Source: Ignelater luminosus (Eukaryota; Arthropoda; Insecta; Coleoptera; Elateridae). Taken from it: a stretch of 64,000 bases of DNA. Position numbers and translations under genes: made by a program. Location of the stretch: the NCBI GenBank assembly GCA_011009095.1, contig VTPC01090551.1, forward strand, positions 37,553-101,552, read 5' to 3'. Shown piece by piece: positions 45,451-57,900 of this stretch. Each line of letters begins with the position of its first letter. Within the stretch, counting starts at the first letter, position 1. The notes beneath the pieces are model-generated. The model saw nothing but the letters and a program-made list of their open reading frames with translations. It did no database searches and was not told the origin of the DNA.

Positions 45451-47135
45451 ATTTGAAAACTAAAACTAACTTTTCCATTGCCACTTTTTGTTCTCTATTA
45501 AAATACGCTAACAAAATTCCTGTACAACAAAATAAAACCTAGGAAAGAAACTTCAAGAGAAGCTCTTGATAAAGCATCCGAAACTGCATGGCTGTTGCAT
45601 TTTCTATGGTGCAATGAAGAATCTAACTGTTGTATTCGAACTGACCATCAAGCGAGCTGACCGGTAGAACCTTTAAGATTCTATAATCACAGGAGGCTGT
45701 CATGGTCTGTGATGACTAGAAGATGGGGCGAGACAGGTAGAGGATTCCTAGTGCATCTACGGGACCAAAAACATAAACCTAAGAAGCGTTTAGGGTTTTG
45801 GAAAATCTCATATGGTGATAATCTTTTCTGGACAGGTTCGTAAACCTTCTTTATCGTCGACGTAACACAATTATTTCAGACTAGGGCCAATGTCTAAAAC
45901 AAATTACAAAAATCAAAGCAGTCTCTGGTTTAGACAAGGCCTGTAGAGACTTCGTTTCCTTTTCTACTCTTCTAATACTAAAAACATCGATTTAGAAACT
46001 AAGCGAGAAGTATCGGATTACCAAAATTTACAGTGTATGAAAGAAGAACCAAATAACTGGTGAACACCAAACTGATTTTCAGAGAAAGTAGATTAGCACT
46101 TAGTATTGCCGCAATCACTTTAGCCTTGAAAAGTCTGGGGAGGAAACTTCAAGTATTCTAAAACAACAGTAGTGGATAGAGAGAGGGTAATATAAGAACA
46201 AACCAAATAAGTAAGAGAAAAGTGAAAGTTACAAGTGTTAGTACAAAATGAGCAAAAAAGCTGTTGAAGGTTTTGAATATTTGGCATTCAAAAAAGAAAT
46301 GATTTCCACAGTAAGAAGTCAGCAACAAGAGTGCAAGTGTAAATCGATATTTTTCGCTACTGGTTCTTGAAGAAAGCCTGTTTCAACTGTTGCGAAGTAA
46401 CCAAGTCCCACTGCGCTTGCCAATATTGTTCATTCGGCTGTCCAATATCGTATTTCATCAAATTCCCGATGGCGTGGTTCTAAAAAACAAAATATCATTT
46501 CTATCACACGACGAACAGATTTGCTCAATAAACAATATAATTATGTATCCGTCTTCAAGAATATGTACCAAATATGTTCTTCTATTCAGTACAGGCAGGA
46601 ACAGTCAATATTATGGTTTGCAGGTTTGAGCAACCCTCAGCATCATACCACAAACACGTGTTATCGGCGTAATACTCCAGCTTGCATTCATAAGCTGAGT
46701 AGTGTAACACTTGGTTTGTAGAGTGTGTGCAAACCGAATAGTCACATTGAGCATCTTTTCATTCTAGCTGCGTTACATAAAGGTGTGCATCGTCGGTTTT
46801 TGAGTAAGCACCTCAGTTAAGCGGGCTGTCGTCATGTGAACGGGCTTCTTGTGATTGGGGGAGAGGACATCTTTGCATCACGAGTTACCATTGACCGTAC
46901 AGAGACAAATTAGCAAGTTATGCCTATTTCGAGATTCTTGTTGTTGTTTTTAAATTTTTTGGTAATCTGTCCAACAAGGATTATCTTTAAAAAATACTAA
47001 GGCAGAACTCAGACAGCCCGACCAGACCGATCAACCAAAATCTCGAATATAAATGCTCGAGTAACATCACACCAACGTTCTTAGATTATAACGGTTGCAT
47101 TTATGAATTACACATAAATATTTTGATTTTACTTA
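45451..47135. other. No gene recognised
   Basis: Open frames at 46390-46629 and 46521-46721 are unassigned. A CCIRTDHQAS-like translation near 45635 briefly recalls retroelement RNase H but is not supported by its surroundings. Confidence 0.4.
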
Positions 47136-47153
47136 TTAACCTTTTATAGGGCA

Positions 47154-47241
47154 GTGGTCGCTCTGTTGACCACCAGCTATTAAAGATGTTGCCGTGTGGG
47201 CCCATGGCACTGCAAGTGGTCTCATAGTTAACCACCGCCTA
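47154..47241. repeat. Two subterminal hairpin repeats of the piggyBac-like element
   Basis: GTGGTC / GACCAC (47154-47173) and GTGGT / ACCAC (47216-47235) are two related dyads. They share a longer outline: AGTGGTC, a CTCxTxGTT-type loop, ACCACC, then CTATT or CTATTTA. They lie just inside the left end, where transposase-binding repeats are often found in this superfamily. Confidence 0.65.
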
Positions 47242-47325
47242 TTTAGGGTATTGCGTGTAAAAGTGTTTATATCTTCCACATGTGTTAGCATAAATTTAGA
47301 AAACTACTGTTACTAATAATTTCAG

Positions 47326-47492
47326 GTAAGTACTATGGCTTGTAATGATAATTTGGTTTTGATAAAATATATTAGAGCCGAGGAGATCCAACCCGCTAAA
47401 AATACGTTTCGCAAATTCTAACCTCACATCGGCTCACATTTGGTAATCTACAATTGCCTGTTTTATGCCTAATAGAAATTCTTTTGTTACAG
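47326..47492 (+). other. Likely intron in the piggyBac-like 5' UTR
   Basis: TTTCAG|GTAAGTACT at the 5' side and TTCTTTTGTTACAG at the 3' side flank 167 bases. The proposed transposase start ATG is at 47494-47496, immediately after the acceptor. Confidence 0.5.
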
Positions 47493-47493
47493 A

Positions 47494-48895
47494 ATGATGT
47501 ATTATAAGCTAAAAGATTTAGAAAACCTTACAAACGACGAACTGTTCGATCTTTTAGACGGCATTGACGAAGATTGAAAATTCAGATTATGATAGTGACA
47601 GCGATGCCGAGGATGCAGTGGAATCGTATTCGTCAGCTCCTACTCGCAAAACTCCCAACACGTTTGCTCATAGTACTCCATTCATGTTTCGTAATACTTC
47701 GGACCTTCAAACAAGGAGCAGAAAAAATCTGATGAATCTTTCCATTCAAACAAGCTCACATCTGTCGGCTACCTATGATTCTGACGACAGATCCCAGCTA
47801 TGAAGAAGAAAATAGCCCGTGCGATAAGGCTTTCCTGATAGCGAAGACGAACTCAATAGGAAAACACAACGATCTAAACGTCTACAATCTAGTACCAGAA
47901 ATATTACGGCTACACAGATTTCAAACGAACCAGAAAAGCAAACAGTGATACTGAAGAAAATTTAAATGATTGGGGAAAACAGTTTTCTGGCCCTTAAAGA
48001 TTTAAAATTGTTCAATTAATGGAGGATCTTGGCCACCTATACGTGTAAATTTAGATTCTCCACACAAAACGGTAAATAAATGGAATTTGATGTAAAAGAG
48101 CTTGAAGCCTTCTTCGGAACTCTACTTATAATGGGGTTTCATACGTTGCCCAGTATTCGATTGTATTGATTTGTAGACGACAATATGCGGGTTAATCGAG
48201 TGACCAATATCATGTCACAAAATCATGTCACCTAACCATTTTGAGATTTCCGCACCTAAATGATAACAAGAAAATTCCATTGCGAAATACTGCTGAGTTT
48301 GATAAGTTATACAAATTAGATCAACTAAATACCAAATTTCTACAGTCACTCAATCCCTCTCGAAACTTAGCTGTTGATGGGCTTCAAGGGACGTACCTCT
48401 TTGAAGCAGTAAATGCCCATAAAGTCCACAAAAAAAAGGTTTCAATGTTTGGGCATTAGCTTGCTCCAAAACCCACTATTTACTAAATTCTAAGATACAT
48501 ATATGAGAGAAAGAACAAGAATGACAAAAATGAAAGACTTTCCTTAGCGGAAAAAACTGTTATGTAGCTATGTTCTCCGTATCTGGAAAAAGGTTTTTTG
48601 TATTTATTTCGATAATTGCTTCAGTAACTGCCAGTTGCTCTCCAAATTATATGGTAATGATACCTTTTCCTATGGTACTTTTAGAGCCGATGGCCAAAGA
48701 ATTTTTGGCAGAGGAAAACTAGACAGTCTGACTGCATAATGAGCAAAGGTTTTTCAATACCAAAATGGCAAAAAGTCCGTTATAGCGATTAGCTTAATGC
48801 ATAACCCAAACACCAAAGCATCTATTTTGAGAACAAATAAGACTCTAGAAAGAGAACGCTCCAAATATACCAAAAGTTTTTGAAAATTATAAAAA
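47494..48895 (+). pseudogene. piggyBac-like transposase
   Basis: It starts as MMYYKLKDLENLTNDELFDL followed by an acidic stretch (DYDSDSDAED after a frameshift), the usual N-terminus of the superfamily. The body includes DVKELEAFFGTLLIMGFHTL (48090-48150), LNDNKKIPLRNTAEFDKLYK (48258-48318) and NLAVDG near 48364-48380 with the first catalytic Asp. CSKTHYLLNS-like residues follow at 48461-48492. IYFDNCFSN with the second Asp is at 48602-48628, then DTFSYGTFRADGQRIFGRGK, and ILRTNKTLERER near 48816-48855. The expected third Asp in the KWxDxK region (about 48760) is not visible. Several stops and frame changes make it inactive. Confidence 0.9.
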
Positions 48896-48920
48896 GAAGT
48901 ACTGCCCTATAAATGGTTAA

Positions 48921-49678
48921 TTGGCAACAGACATATTTCCCGACGTCAAATTATCAGAAAGGCAACCATAATAGTCTAAGAACCGCGACACCACACTGTA
49001 TCGAGCAAAAAAAGGTTAAAAATTTAAATTTCAGGCATATAAAATTACGTCAGATTTCATAAAAAGTGGCAAGCTATAAAAATGAATCTAACTAACGCAG
49101 ATTTTTCGCTCTCATTTGTCCATTTGCTGCCTATCAAAGACAACTACATGAAATAAAAGAGGCGCACTTTTTAAATTTATGTAGTTTGATGTACCAACTT
49201 GAAGAAATACGTACTGATATGTAGTATTTGCATTAAAAACGAGAACTTCCGAAGTTCTTAAGATCGACTCTTCCATCACTTCTCAAACTGCTATATGAAC
49301 TAGAAAATTTTACGCCCCGTTCTCTATCTTGACCACTGTTTCACTGCGCTTCGTTCCACCAGCAACGAGCTAATGAAGATAACTAGCTGCATACTTTTCT
49401 GGAGCCACCTTGAACATTATTCGGTTCACCAACCCGACTGGACTTTTGGGGCTTCTGGTCATGCGAGCTGCACTTATTTCGAACGCCCATTTTAAGCTTG
49501 AGGATCTAATTTAAGCCGTCTCAAAAGAGAAATTAGGCGTCTACAACCGCAAACTCGCTTCCGGCGTCTTCAAGAGATTTTGCGATGAGAACGTTTGCGA
49601 CATGAAACTCTTGTGAGCCGCTGCACAGTGAACTATAATGCGATTACAGCGCGAGAAAAATGTCGTCTTCTGATTATA
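48921..49678. other. No gene recognised
   Basis: Nothing identifiable. The part 49310-49630 is somewhat richer in GC but carries no motif that I know. Confidence 0.45.
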
Positions 49679-50040
49679 CAGGGTGTACTCTGCAGCTAAG
49701 TCAAATTTTCAAGAGTCTTTTTCTCTTTCTTTCAACGTTAGCTATCTCAAATATAAAGCACCCACTGAAGAATTGTAGGTAAGTTCAGAGAATCCGAAGG
49801 CATTTCCCTACAATTTTTCTTGATAGAATTCTTTGATATTTTGACCAAATGCAGTCGAAAGTTAAAGCGTCTGAACGCAACTTTGAAAACTGATAACTTT
49901 GTCACCAAGACGAATCGACTTCAGCTTGCCTAGAAAAAATACTTGCCTACTCATCAAGAATCCGTCTATCATTTTGTCGGTGGTATTTCCTAACACCTTG
50001 CATTTAAAAAAATTATATCGGTTAGTTTTTGCATGCCCTG
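49679..50040. mobile_element. Possible TA-flanked MITE (362 bp)
   Basis: CAGGGTGTACTCT at the left (TA at 49677-49678) faces TTTGCATGCCCTG at the right (TA at 50041-50042). The inverted ends share CAGGG and then only partly agree. The 93-101-codon open frames inside have no known domain. Confidence 0.4.
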
Positions 50041-50317
50041 TATATGATAAGGCAATTTTGAAAGTACCTAACAGTGGGTGGAAGCAAAACTTTTCTGAAA
50101 CAATGACTTTGGTTCGAAAAATCATTATTAAGAAACTTTTCCAATTGTCGAGCATTTTTCCACACACGCTGTGTTTCTGAAGACTTCGTATTGATCTCTT
50201 TAGGTAAAAATAATAAATTTTTGATTTGTTTTTTGTATTTCAGTAAAAAATAAAATAATTATGAGCCTGCTCAAAGGTTTCTGAGGCAAACCTTGTAAGC
50301 CTAGGTAATTTGTCGGC

Positions 50318-51005
50318 TTAGAGGACTCTTACTTCTTAACGCAGCGATTTCGCTTATTGCAAGTTGACTTATTTTGACCTAGTAAGCCACTTTGAGTTTT
50401 CAAATAATCTATTCTTAAGGACGATGCCACTTTAGAGACTTAAACTAGGTATACCTTCAATAAAAATATTTCCAAACAGGAAACAAAGTTGTGTTCAACT
50501 TATAGTGGGAATTATATGATCAGAAATAAAGGAAACAAGGACGAAACGATCGTCTGGAGGTATGCTAGTCAATGCTTGCTCCAATTATTGTATGTGGGAA
50601 GACAATATGCATCTTTTGGATATTTTTCCTTTATTTATTGGTATATCTTCTTTTTAATGTAAAATTGCATTGCGCATCTGATCTCATGTTCAAAAACTTC
50701 AAAACGCGCCAGGCAAGCAATTATGAGCAAGATTAGCAAGACGAAGGAGCACAGCGCTAGCGTACTCTATTTTATCATAAACACCAACACCACCGCTTTT
50801 CAATGAGTGAAAGCTAAAAGGGATATCAGATCTGAACGAGATCACGTCAGTAGTTTTTGAGCTGTAATACAAAATAGAGATAATGATCGCAACCTTAATT
50901 TTGAAGCCTCTAATTTCTTAAAGAAACAATCTCGTTTATTGCAAATTGAGCTCAATTGAACTATTTTGACTTCAAGAATTCATCTTTAAACGTTATCCCA
51001 TCTTA
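50318..51005. repeat. Diverged direct repeat pair
   Basis: About 110 bases near 50325-50440 and 50905-51000 share TTTCTTA..., TTCGCTTATTGCAA-like (CTCGTTTATTGCAA in the second), CTATTTTGAC-like and ATTCATCTTTAAACG-like blocks in the same order. Identity is low and spacing is about 580 bases. Confidence 0.45.
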
Positions 51006-54000
51006 TTTGCAGGCACTATGTACGATTCTCTTCTCATGAAGAACTTCATCTAATTTAAAGTACAAATGCTAACTTTAGAATGCATTGAAAATTAATAGTG
51101 CAACTTTGAGCAAAAACCAGTCATAGTTCATAAAAGTAGAGACAATCATCAATCGAAAAATCCTATTTTGACAGTGAAGTATGTCGAAATATCTTTTGTT
51201 TTATTAAAACTGCAAAACATCATTTACATCCTTTGAATTTCCCAAAACCTGTTTTATTAAATGCAGGAACTGTTAAAATAAACTTTGAAATGTTGGAAAA
51301 ACTCAAAAACAATTTAGAAAAAAAAGCGTAACGACACCAACGTCACAACCAGATAACTTGATATATCTAGTAATTAGTACGGTCGCTATTACGAAAATGC
51401 GAATTTCATTTTTGAATTTTTTTGGGCTAAAATTGCAATTTTGGCATGCCACCCACAACCTTTGTTGCACCACTAGCCGACGGATGGTTGCAGGCTGTCT
51501 GCTTCGTGAGTGTTTCATTCAACTCATCCATTCACCACCAAGACCAAGCGCTCGCGTGTGTGTCCGTTTACAATTCTCCGCTCCACCACCACACTACCGT
51601 TCCTAAGCTGAAAAGAAAATTAACTTCTATAACAGCTCGGTTCCTTTTGGTAGCTAATTAATTTTAATTTAGATGATGATAACGATAGTTACTTAGTACA
51701 GTGTACATAAGGAGTGGGTATTCGGGGCCAAAACGGCCTAATTGGCTCGTATAACGGTAAAACACGTTTGGGCACACCGACACGGTGGAGAAAGACACAA
51801 GCAAGACACTAAGCTGACAAGCAGCAAAAACAGAAAATCCTGAATCTTCAAATCTGCCCTAGAAACTGAATTTTCTGTAGAAAGGGCAGAGGTGTAGTTT
51901 CTTAAGTTTAAGAAGTAAATGAAAAGTATCTCTATGAAATAATAATGAGTGAAGTAATTTAATTTAGATTTGTCATCGAGAGAATATCAATAGTGTTCTT
52001 CCAAATTCACATGATTTACTTTTATAGTATATGCCTTACGGTGATCAAATTGTTAATTAAGCGATTAAGAAATGAAGGAAACCTTAAAAACCAAAATACT
52101 GAGAATGCGGAAACAAATTTCTTCAGGTAGAATTCTTAATCTCCTAATTGATTTTTTTTCAGATATTGAATGCCCAAAACATCTTATAGGGAACTCTTAA
52201 GAAGCTAAAAAATCCATTTTCATCATCACACGTTAGCCAATTAAGAAATAACAAATTATACCTATTGTATACTCAATTGTTATTAAAGCTCTGTCAAAAA
52301 CCTGAATGATCGATTATTTTTCTACGCGCAAGGTAAGAATCCCAACAATAATCTTTTCATCTCCCGTTAAAATATTTTCTATATAACCATTTTTCATTTT
52401 GGCATCATCGTTCAGCTTGTCGATTTACAAAATCCACCGAAAAATTGCCCTAATGGCCAATTAAATTCTTTCTGTTCACGCATTCGAGAACCACCATCGT
52501 TTTATATAGTGTACATAAAAATGAGGTACCTAACTCCACAGCTACTACGCGTAGGTATAAGAGAAAATGAGTTAGAAGAAGAAACTTTTCTAGAATAAAA
52601 TAGAAATAACGTTTTATTTAGTACGTCTTCTTCGTCTAATAAAACACGTATGACTTTCGTTCAGGACGTGAACTGGCATTGAATCTACCACGATCGGGAA
52701 GGTTGTCAGCGTGCTATAGTAGTCAAGTTCTATGCAAATACATGTGTTAGATAACACGATGATTGTAAAAGCATGTGTTGAATACTGAACACTACCGGGG
52801 AAATTGCGCTTTTGTATTGTTGTGAAGCAGGCAAGCGAGAACGATACGATGTGCTGCCAATATTATATTATTATTGAAGGGAAGTTTTTACTAACTTCGG
52901 GCAACACTTTATTAAGTGTAAAATAAAACCAGTAGATGTCAACATGTTTGCAGTAAAGATTTTTCCTCCTTTATAAAACTGGGATGTATACTAATAAAAT
53001 GCGGATTTTGTTTAGTATTGGTATTGGTGGGATTTGTAAAGAAAATAAATTTCACGATATTTACTGTCTATTTCAAATTTATATATGAATTTCAAGCATT
53101 TCTAGGTGAAATCTACAGAGTGGTGTAGTGTCTACCTGCTATTTCGCAAACAACGTACGATATCGATATGGAATTGTCTACATTGTTGTTACTATAATGA
53201 GGTGTCTACTATTCTCGAACTTCTGTCTCCAAGAACGGAGACAGCGGTGAGACAAACAGATATATCTTCAAGCAAAATATGTTATGCCACTAAGAAAATG
53301 ATGATCTTTAGTTTTGGGCTCTAAACACATTAAAATTAACGAATAAAATTGCTCTTCCATTTTTTTCGCAGGGTGCGTTGTTTTTGAGTAAAATTACATA
53401 AAAATGGACAATTATGGCATCGTTAATATCAGCCTGTCGTGAAAAACTTTGAGCTCATTTATTAAAAGAGATGAATTTTAATAATCTTAACGAAAAGTTA
53501 CCTCTAAAACCCAAATATCTGCAATATCCCCACGTGGCGCATTAAAATGGACAGACTGTATGTAAATTATCTTATTATGCAACTGCTCATCTTTCTGAAA
53601 ATATCCTTATTACATAAGTATTCTGATCGTCATCTCTGTCGTTTCCCCCTTTTTTAGAATCTAATTGAATTAGAAATCGTTTGTGACAAAGCTGAACCCT
53701 AACGATGCAAGTATGTAAATAGGAAAATTGGGCGCGGTGTTTTATATCCATTTACTTTAATCCTGACAGGATAATAATTATGTGTACACTTACTTATAAT
53801 GTTTACAATTTTATCTTTAGTTTCGTGTCAAAAAGCATCACTTCCTGTCCAGCACCTTTTACTGTTAAATTGTCGCCGTTCGTTTTTTATTAGTTATCCT
53901 AATTCGACTTTATAGTAAGACAAATTTAAATGTGCGTGTTAGATTTTCGAAACGTCACATTCATTTTATTTATCATCTTTATTTTCGACTCTCGCTTTTT

Positions 54001-54100
54001 TTTTCTTTCTTTATTAATATAGTAAAATGTAAAAGTGTGTAAGAGAGGGTTCGCCTATTATCAGATTGACCTTGTTCCTTTCTTTATATAAATATTTATA
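51006..54100. other. AT-rich DNA, no gene recognised
   Basis: No domain or RNA gene is identifiable. The part 51440-51660 is less AT-rich and holds overlapping open frames of 71-82 codons without known motifs. AATTGGCTCGTATA at 51736-51755 is shared with about 27450. Confidence 0.5.
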
Positions 54101-54159
54101 CAAAACAAATGCTACCACTCTGCGAGAGATGTATTATGTGTATTGTGCTGCTTACGGTT

Positions 54160-54300
54160 AATTTAATATGGCGCCGCCTACTTTATTTAAATGCATGCAA
54201 ATATCTCGTTGCGATTGGTTGATTTTCCTTTTTGCCGATATAAATATGTGGAAGTTGGTGAACCCTAAACTTATCTTGATTATAAGAGAGAGAGGACATT
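54160..54300 (+). promoter_or_regulatory. Promoter-like segment
   Basis: ATATGGCGCCGCC lies near 54167-54179 and GATTGGTTGAT near 54213. TATAAATA is at 54239-54246, with GAGAGAGAGG (GAGA-factor type) about 50 bases downstream. The arrangement is typical of an arthropod TATA promoter reading to the right, but no initiator or gene can be confirmed. Confidence 0.25.
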
Positions 54301-54365
54301 TTGTATAATATTGTGCGGTTTTATATGGGTTTTATATTAAAATAAGGGCTGAAAACGAGGTGTTA

Positions 54366-54425
54366 ATGAACACGAAACACGATGTGGAAGAATGCGTAGA
54401 GAGTATAAACGAGGTCACAGTTTAG
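54366..54425 (+). CDS. Possible 19-codon small ORF downstream of the promoter-like segment
   Basis: ATG in an acceptable context (TTAATGA) is followed by 18 more codons, ending EEC VES INE VTV and then TAG. It lies about 120 bases after the TATA box. It may be an upstream or small ORF, or chance; its residues match nothing that I know. Confidence 0.15.
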   Translation: MNTKHDVEECVESINEVTV

Positions 54426-54955
54426 TAGTTAAAGGTTTCGTGTGCGTGTGTGTTAAAAGTTTCTTCCAGATTTTATTTTCACAGTTTTTGTTTTATAAAT
54501 GATCTGGGAAGAAGAGGTAGATGTTTGAGATTCTTTTTTTTTCTTTTTATTCTTGATATGCGTTAAAGATTTGTAACGGAGGATCTGGAACGATTTAAAA
54601 ATTCAGTGGGTTTTCGTATCGGGTTCATAAATATTTTAATGCTCAAAAAAGTTGTTTTGGTTATCCAAATCTAAATTTAAGATTTCAGAGGACTGGTTTT
54701 TGTTTTGTTTATTTTTCTTGGTGTAGACTTATTTTACTCTTTATGGCCTGAAGGAGGAGGAATAAATTTTTCTTTGTATTTTTTTCCCTGAATATACACA
54801 CACTTGTAAATGAACGTAACGCTTGGTTAGACAATAATGAAACCGTCTTGTTAAGTAGGAAAGTGTAGCGTACTTTTCAGATGATTGCAGCTTCTAACAA
54901 TGATCTTTGCAATAATACTTAAAAGATGACACTTTAGAAAATGCTGAAGTATTCT
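54426..54955. other. T-rich DNA, no gene recognised
   Basis: T-rich stretches and no identifiable coding region. Confidence 0.5.
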
Positions 54956-54959
54956 CCTA

Positions 54960-57900
54960 GTAGAACGTTCTTCACAGAAATTGAGCTTCAAGACACATTT
55001 TCAACAGAACTGTTTTATTACACATTTCAATTATGCAGTACTAGACTCAGATACAACAATCTTCCGGTCAATTCTTATTATGATATTTTAGCGGTCATCC
55101 TGAACGTTTTCAAGAAAGTTTTGTTTCAGTACAATTGCTAATCTAATATTTTCTCGCAGCTCTAAAAACTGTTCTTATTCAAGTAGAAATATTGGAAAAC
55201 TAATGTTTGTCCTTACTGTATAGTTTTAGTACCGTTACGTGTCCTTAGCAGCTGTTACAATTTCAAGATACTGCAGTTTCAATGCAATTTGTAGATTTAT
55301 ATTTCCTAGAAGTCCCTCCGAGTTCAAATAATGTAAAAGTTAATGTATGACCACGTTGCAGGAGTTCTAAGTGTCTTCGGGAACCTTTTCACTTTACATA
55401 AAATGTGGTTTCAATGCAATACGTAGATTTTTATTGTCTGGAAGGTTCTGTGTGTTCAAACAACCTGTTCTAATTCTAAGTCAAACATCGCAAACATTAA
55501 TCTTGTTGGAGTTTCAGTGCTGTTCACAGTTCTACATATGTGTCCTAAGCAACTTGAACACTTTCAAGAGAGTTTCGTTTCGATGGAATATGTATAGTAA
55601 TTATATTACCTGCTAGTCTCTCTATATCCAAACGACTGTTCTAATCCTCAAGCGAATACTGTAGAATTTAATTTTGACCATGTAAATATTTCAGTGCCCT
55701 TAGGAGTTCTATGTTCACAGCAACCGTTACACTTTCAGGAATTCTTGACTTCGATGCAATGTGTAGACCTCTATTGTCTGGAAATCTCTGTGTGTACAAA
55801 AAAAACTGTTCTAATCTTAAGCTACACTTTCTAAAAATTAATTTCATCTATTTTCTAAGTGTGCTAGTGCCCTTATCAGTTGTGTGTCTATAGCAACCTT
55901 TACATTTTCAAGAAAGTTTTATTTCGATGCAATGTGTAGATTCCTGCTGCCTGGAAATCTCTGTATGTTCAAAAAACTGTTCTAATTCTAGGCTAAACTT
56001 TGTAAAAATTAATTTCGATTATCTTCTAGGTATGCTAGTGCCCTTATCAGTTGTATATGTCTATAGCAACCTTTGCACTTTTAAGAAAGTTTAGTCTTGA
56101 TGCAATTTGTAAATTTCTATTGCCTAGAGGTCTGTCTATATTCAGAAAACTGTTCTAATCCTTAGTCGAGCACGGTAGAAATTAATTTTGATCATGTTGC
56201 AGAAGCTTTACCGATTTTAGCAATTCCATGTGTCCATAGCAACAGTTACACTTATAAGACCATTTTGATTTCGATGCAATATGTAGATTTCTCTAGTCTA
56301 GAAGTTTCTCTGAGTTCAAGATACTGTTCTAAACCCAAATTAAGCGTTGACCATGTTGTAAATATTTTAGTGCCTTCGGCAGATCTATGTGTCCATAGCA
56401 ACCTTTACAATTTCAAGAATGTTTAGTTTCGATGCAATGTGCAAGTTTCTATGGCTGAGATTCTTTCTGTATTCAACGAAGTGTTCTAATCCTAAGCTAA
56501 ACTTTGTAAAAATTAATTTCGATCCTGTTGCAGCTATTTTAGTGCCCTTATTAGTCGAGTGTGTCCATAGCAAACTTTATACTTTCAAGAACGTTTGGTT
56601 TCGATGCAATGTGTAGATTCTTACTGACTGGAAATCTTTGTACGTTCAAAAAACTGTTCTAATCCTAAGATAAACTTTGAAAAAATTAATTTCGATCATC
56701 TTTTAAGTATTTTAGTGCCCTTATCAGTTGTATGTGCCTAGCAACCTTTGCACTTTTAAGTAAGTTTAGTTTCGATGCAATTTGTAAATTTCTATTGCCT
56801 GGAGGTCTGACTATGTTCACAAAACTGTTCTAATCCTTAGCCGAGAACGGGAGAAATTACTTTTGATCATGTTGTAGGAGTTTTACTGCCCTTAGCAGTT
56901 CCATGTGTCCATAGCAACAGTTACACTTATAAGAACGTTTGATTTCGATGTAATGTGTAGATTTCTCTAGTCTACAACTTTCTCTGAGTTCAAGTTACTG
57001 TTCTAATCCTAAGTCAAACATAGTAAAAACTAATCTCGACCAGGTATGTTGTAAATACTTTAGCAGTTCTGCGTGTCCATAGCAACCATTACACTTTCAA
57101 GAATGTTTGATTTCAATTCAATGGGTAGATTTATATGGTCTAGAAGCTTTTCTGACTTCAATACACTGTTCTAATCCTAACTCAAATCTTGTAAAAATTA
57201 ACTTTGATCCTGTTGTAAATATTTTAGTGCTCTTAGCAGTTCTATATGTCCATAGCAACCGTTACACTTTCAAGAATGCTTGATTTCAATGCAATGCATC
57301 GAGTTATAATAGTCTAGAAGGTTTTCCGACTTCAATGCACTGTTCTAATCCTAAGTCAAACATAGTAAGAACTAATCTCGACCATGTTGTAAATACTTTA
57401 GCAGTTCTGCGCGTCCATAGCAACCATTACACTTTCAAGAATGTTTGATTTCAATACAATGGGTAGATTTATATAGTCTAGAAGCTTTTCTGACTTCAAT
57501 ACACTGTTCTAATCCTAACTCAAACGTTGTAAAAATTAACTTTGATCCTGTTGTAAATATTTTAGTGCTCTTAGCAGTTCTATATGTCCATAGCAACCGT
57601 TACACTTTCAAAAATGCTTGATTTCAATGCAATGTGTCGAGTTATAATAGTCTAGAAGGTTTTCCGATTTCAATGCACTGTTCTAATCCTAAGTCAAACA
57701 TAGTAAAAACTAATCTCGACCATGTTGTAAATACTTTAGTAGTTCTGCGTGTNNNNNNNNNNNNNNNNNNNNNNNNNNNNNNNNNNNNNNNNNNNNNNNN
57801 NNNNNNNNNNNNNNNNNNNNNNNNNNNNNNNNNNNNNNNNNNNNNNNNNNNNNNNNNNNNNNNNNNNNNNNNNNNNNNNNNNNNNNNNNNNNNNNNNNNN

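Larger units (their letters stand above)
47140..48916 (+). mobile_element. piggyBac-like element, both ends present (1777 bp)
   Basis: TTAA at 47136-47139 is followed by CCTTTTATAGGGCAGT. At the other end ACTGCCCTATAAATGG is followed by TTAA at 48917-48920. The inverted ends agree over 16 bases with one mismatch, and TTAA flanks are diagnostic of the piggyBac superfamily. Between them lies a decayed transposase gene in plus orientation, with a likely 5'-UTR intron. The clean ends mean the boundaries are exact. Confidence 0.93.

Noticed and set aside
45600..45780. CCIRTDHQAS-like translation, possible LTR retroelement RNase H
   Set aside because: Only a few residues agree, and no flanking RT, integrase or long terminal repeat is visible.
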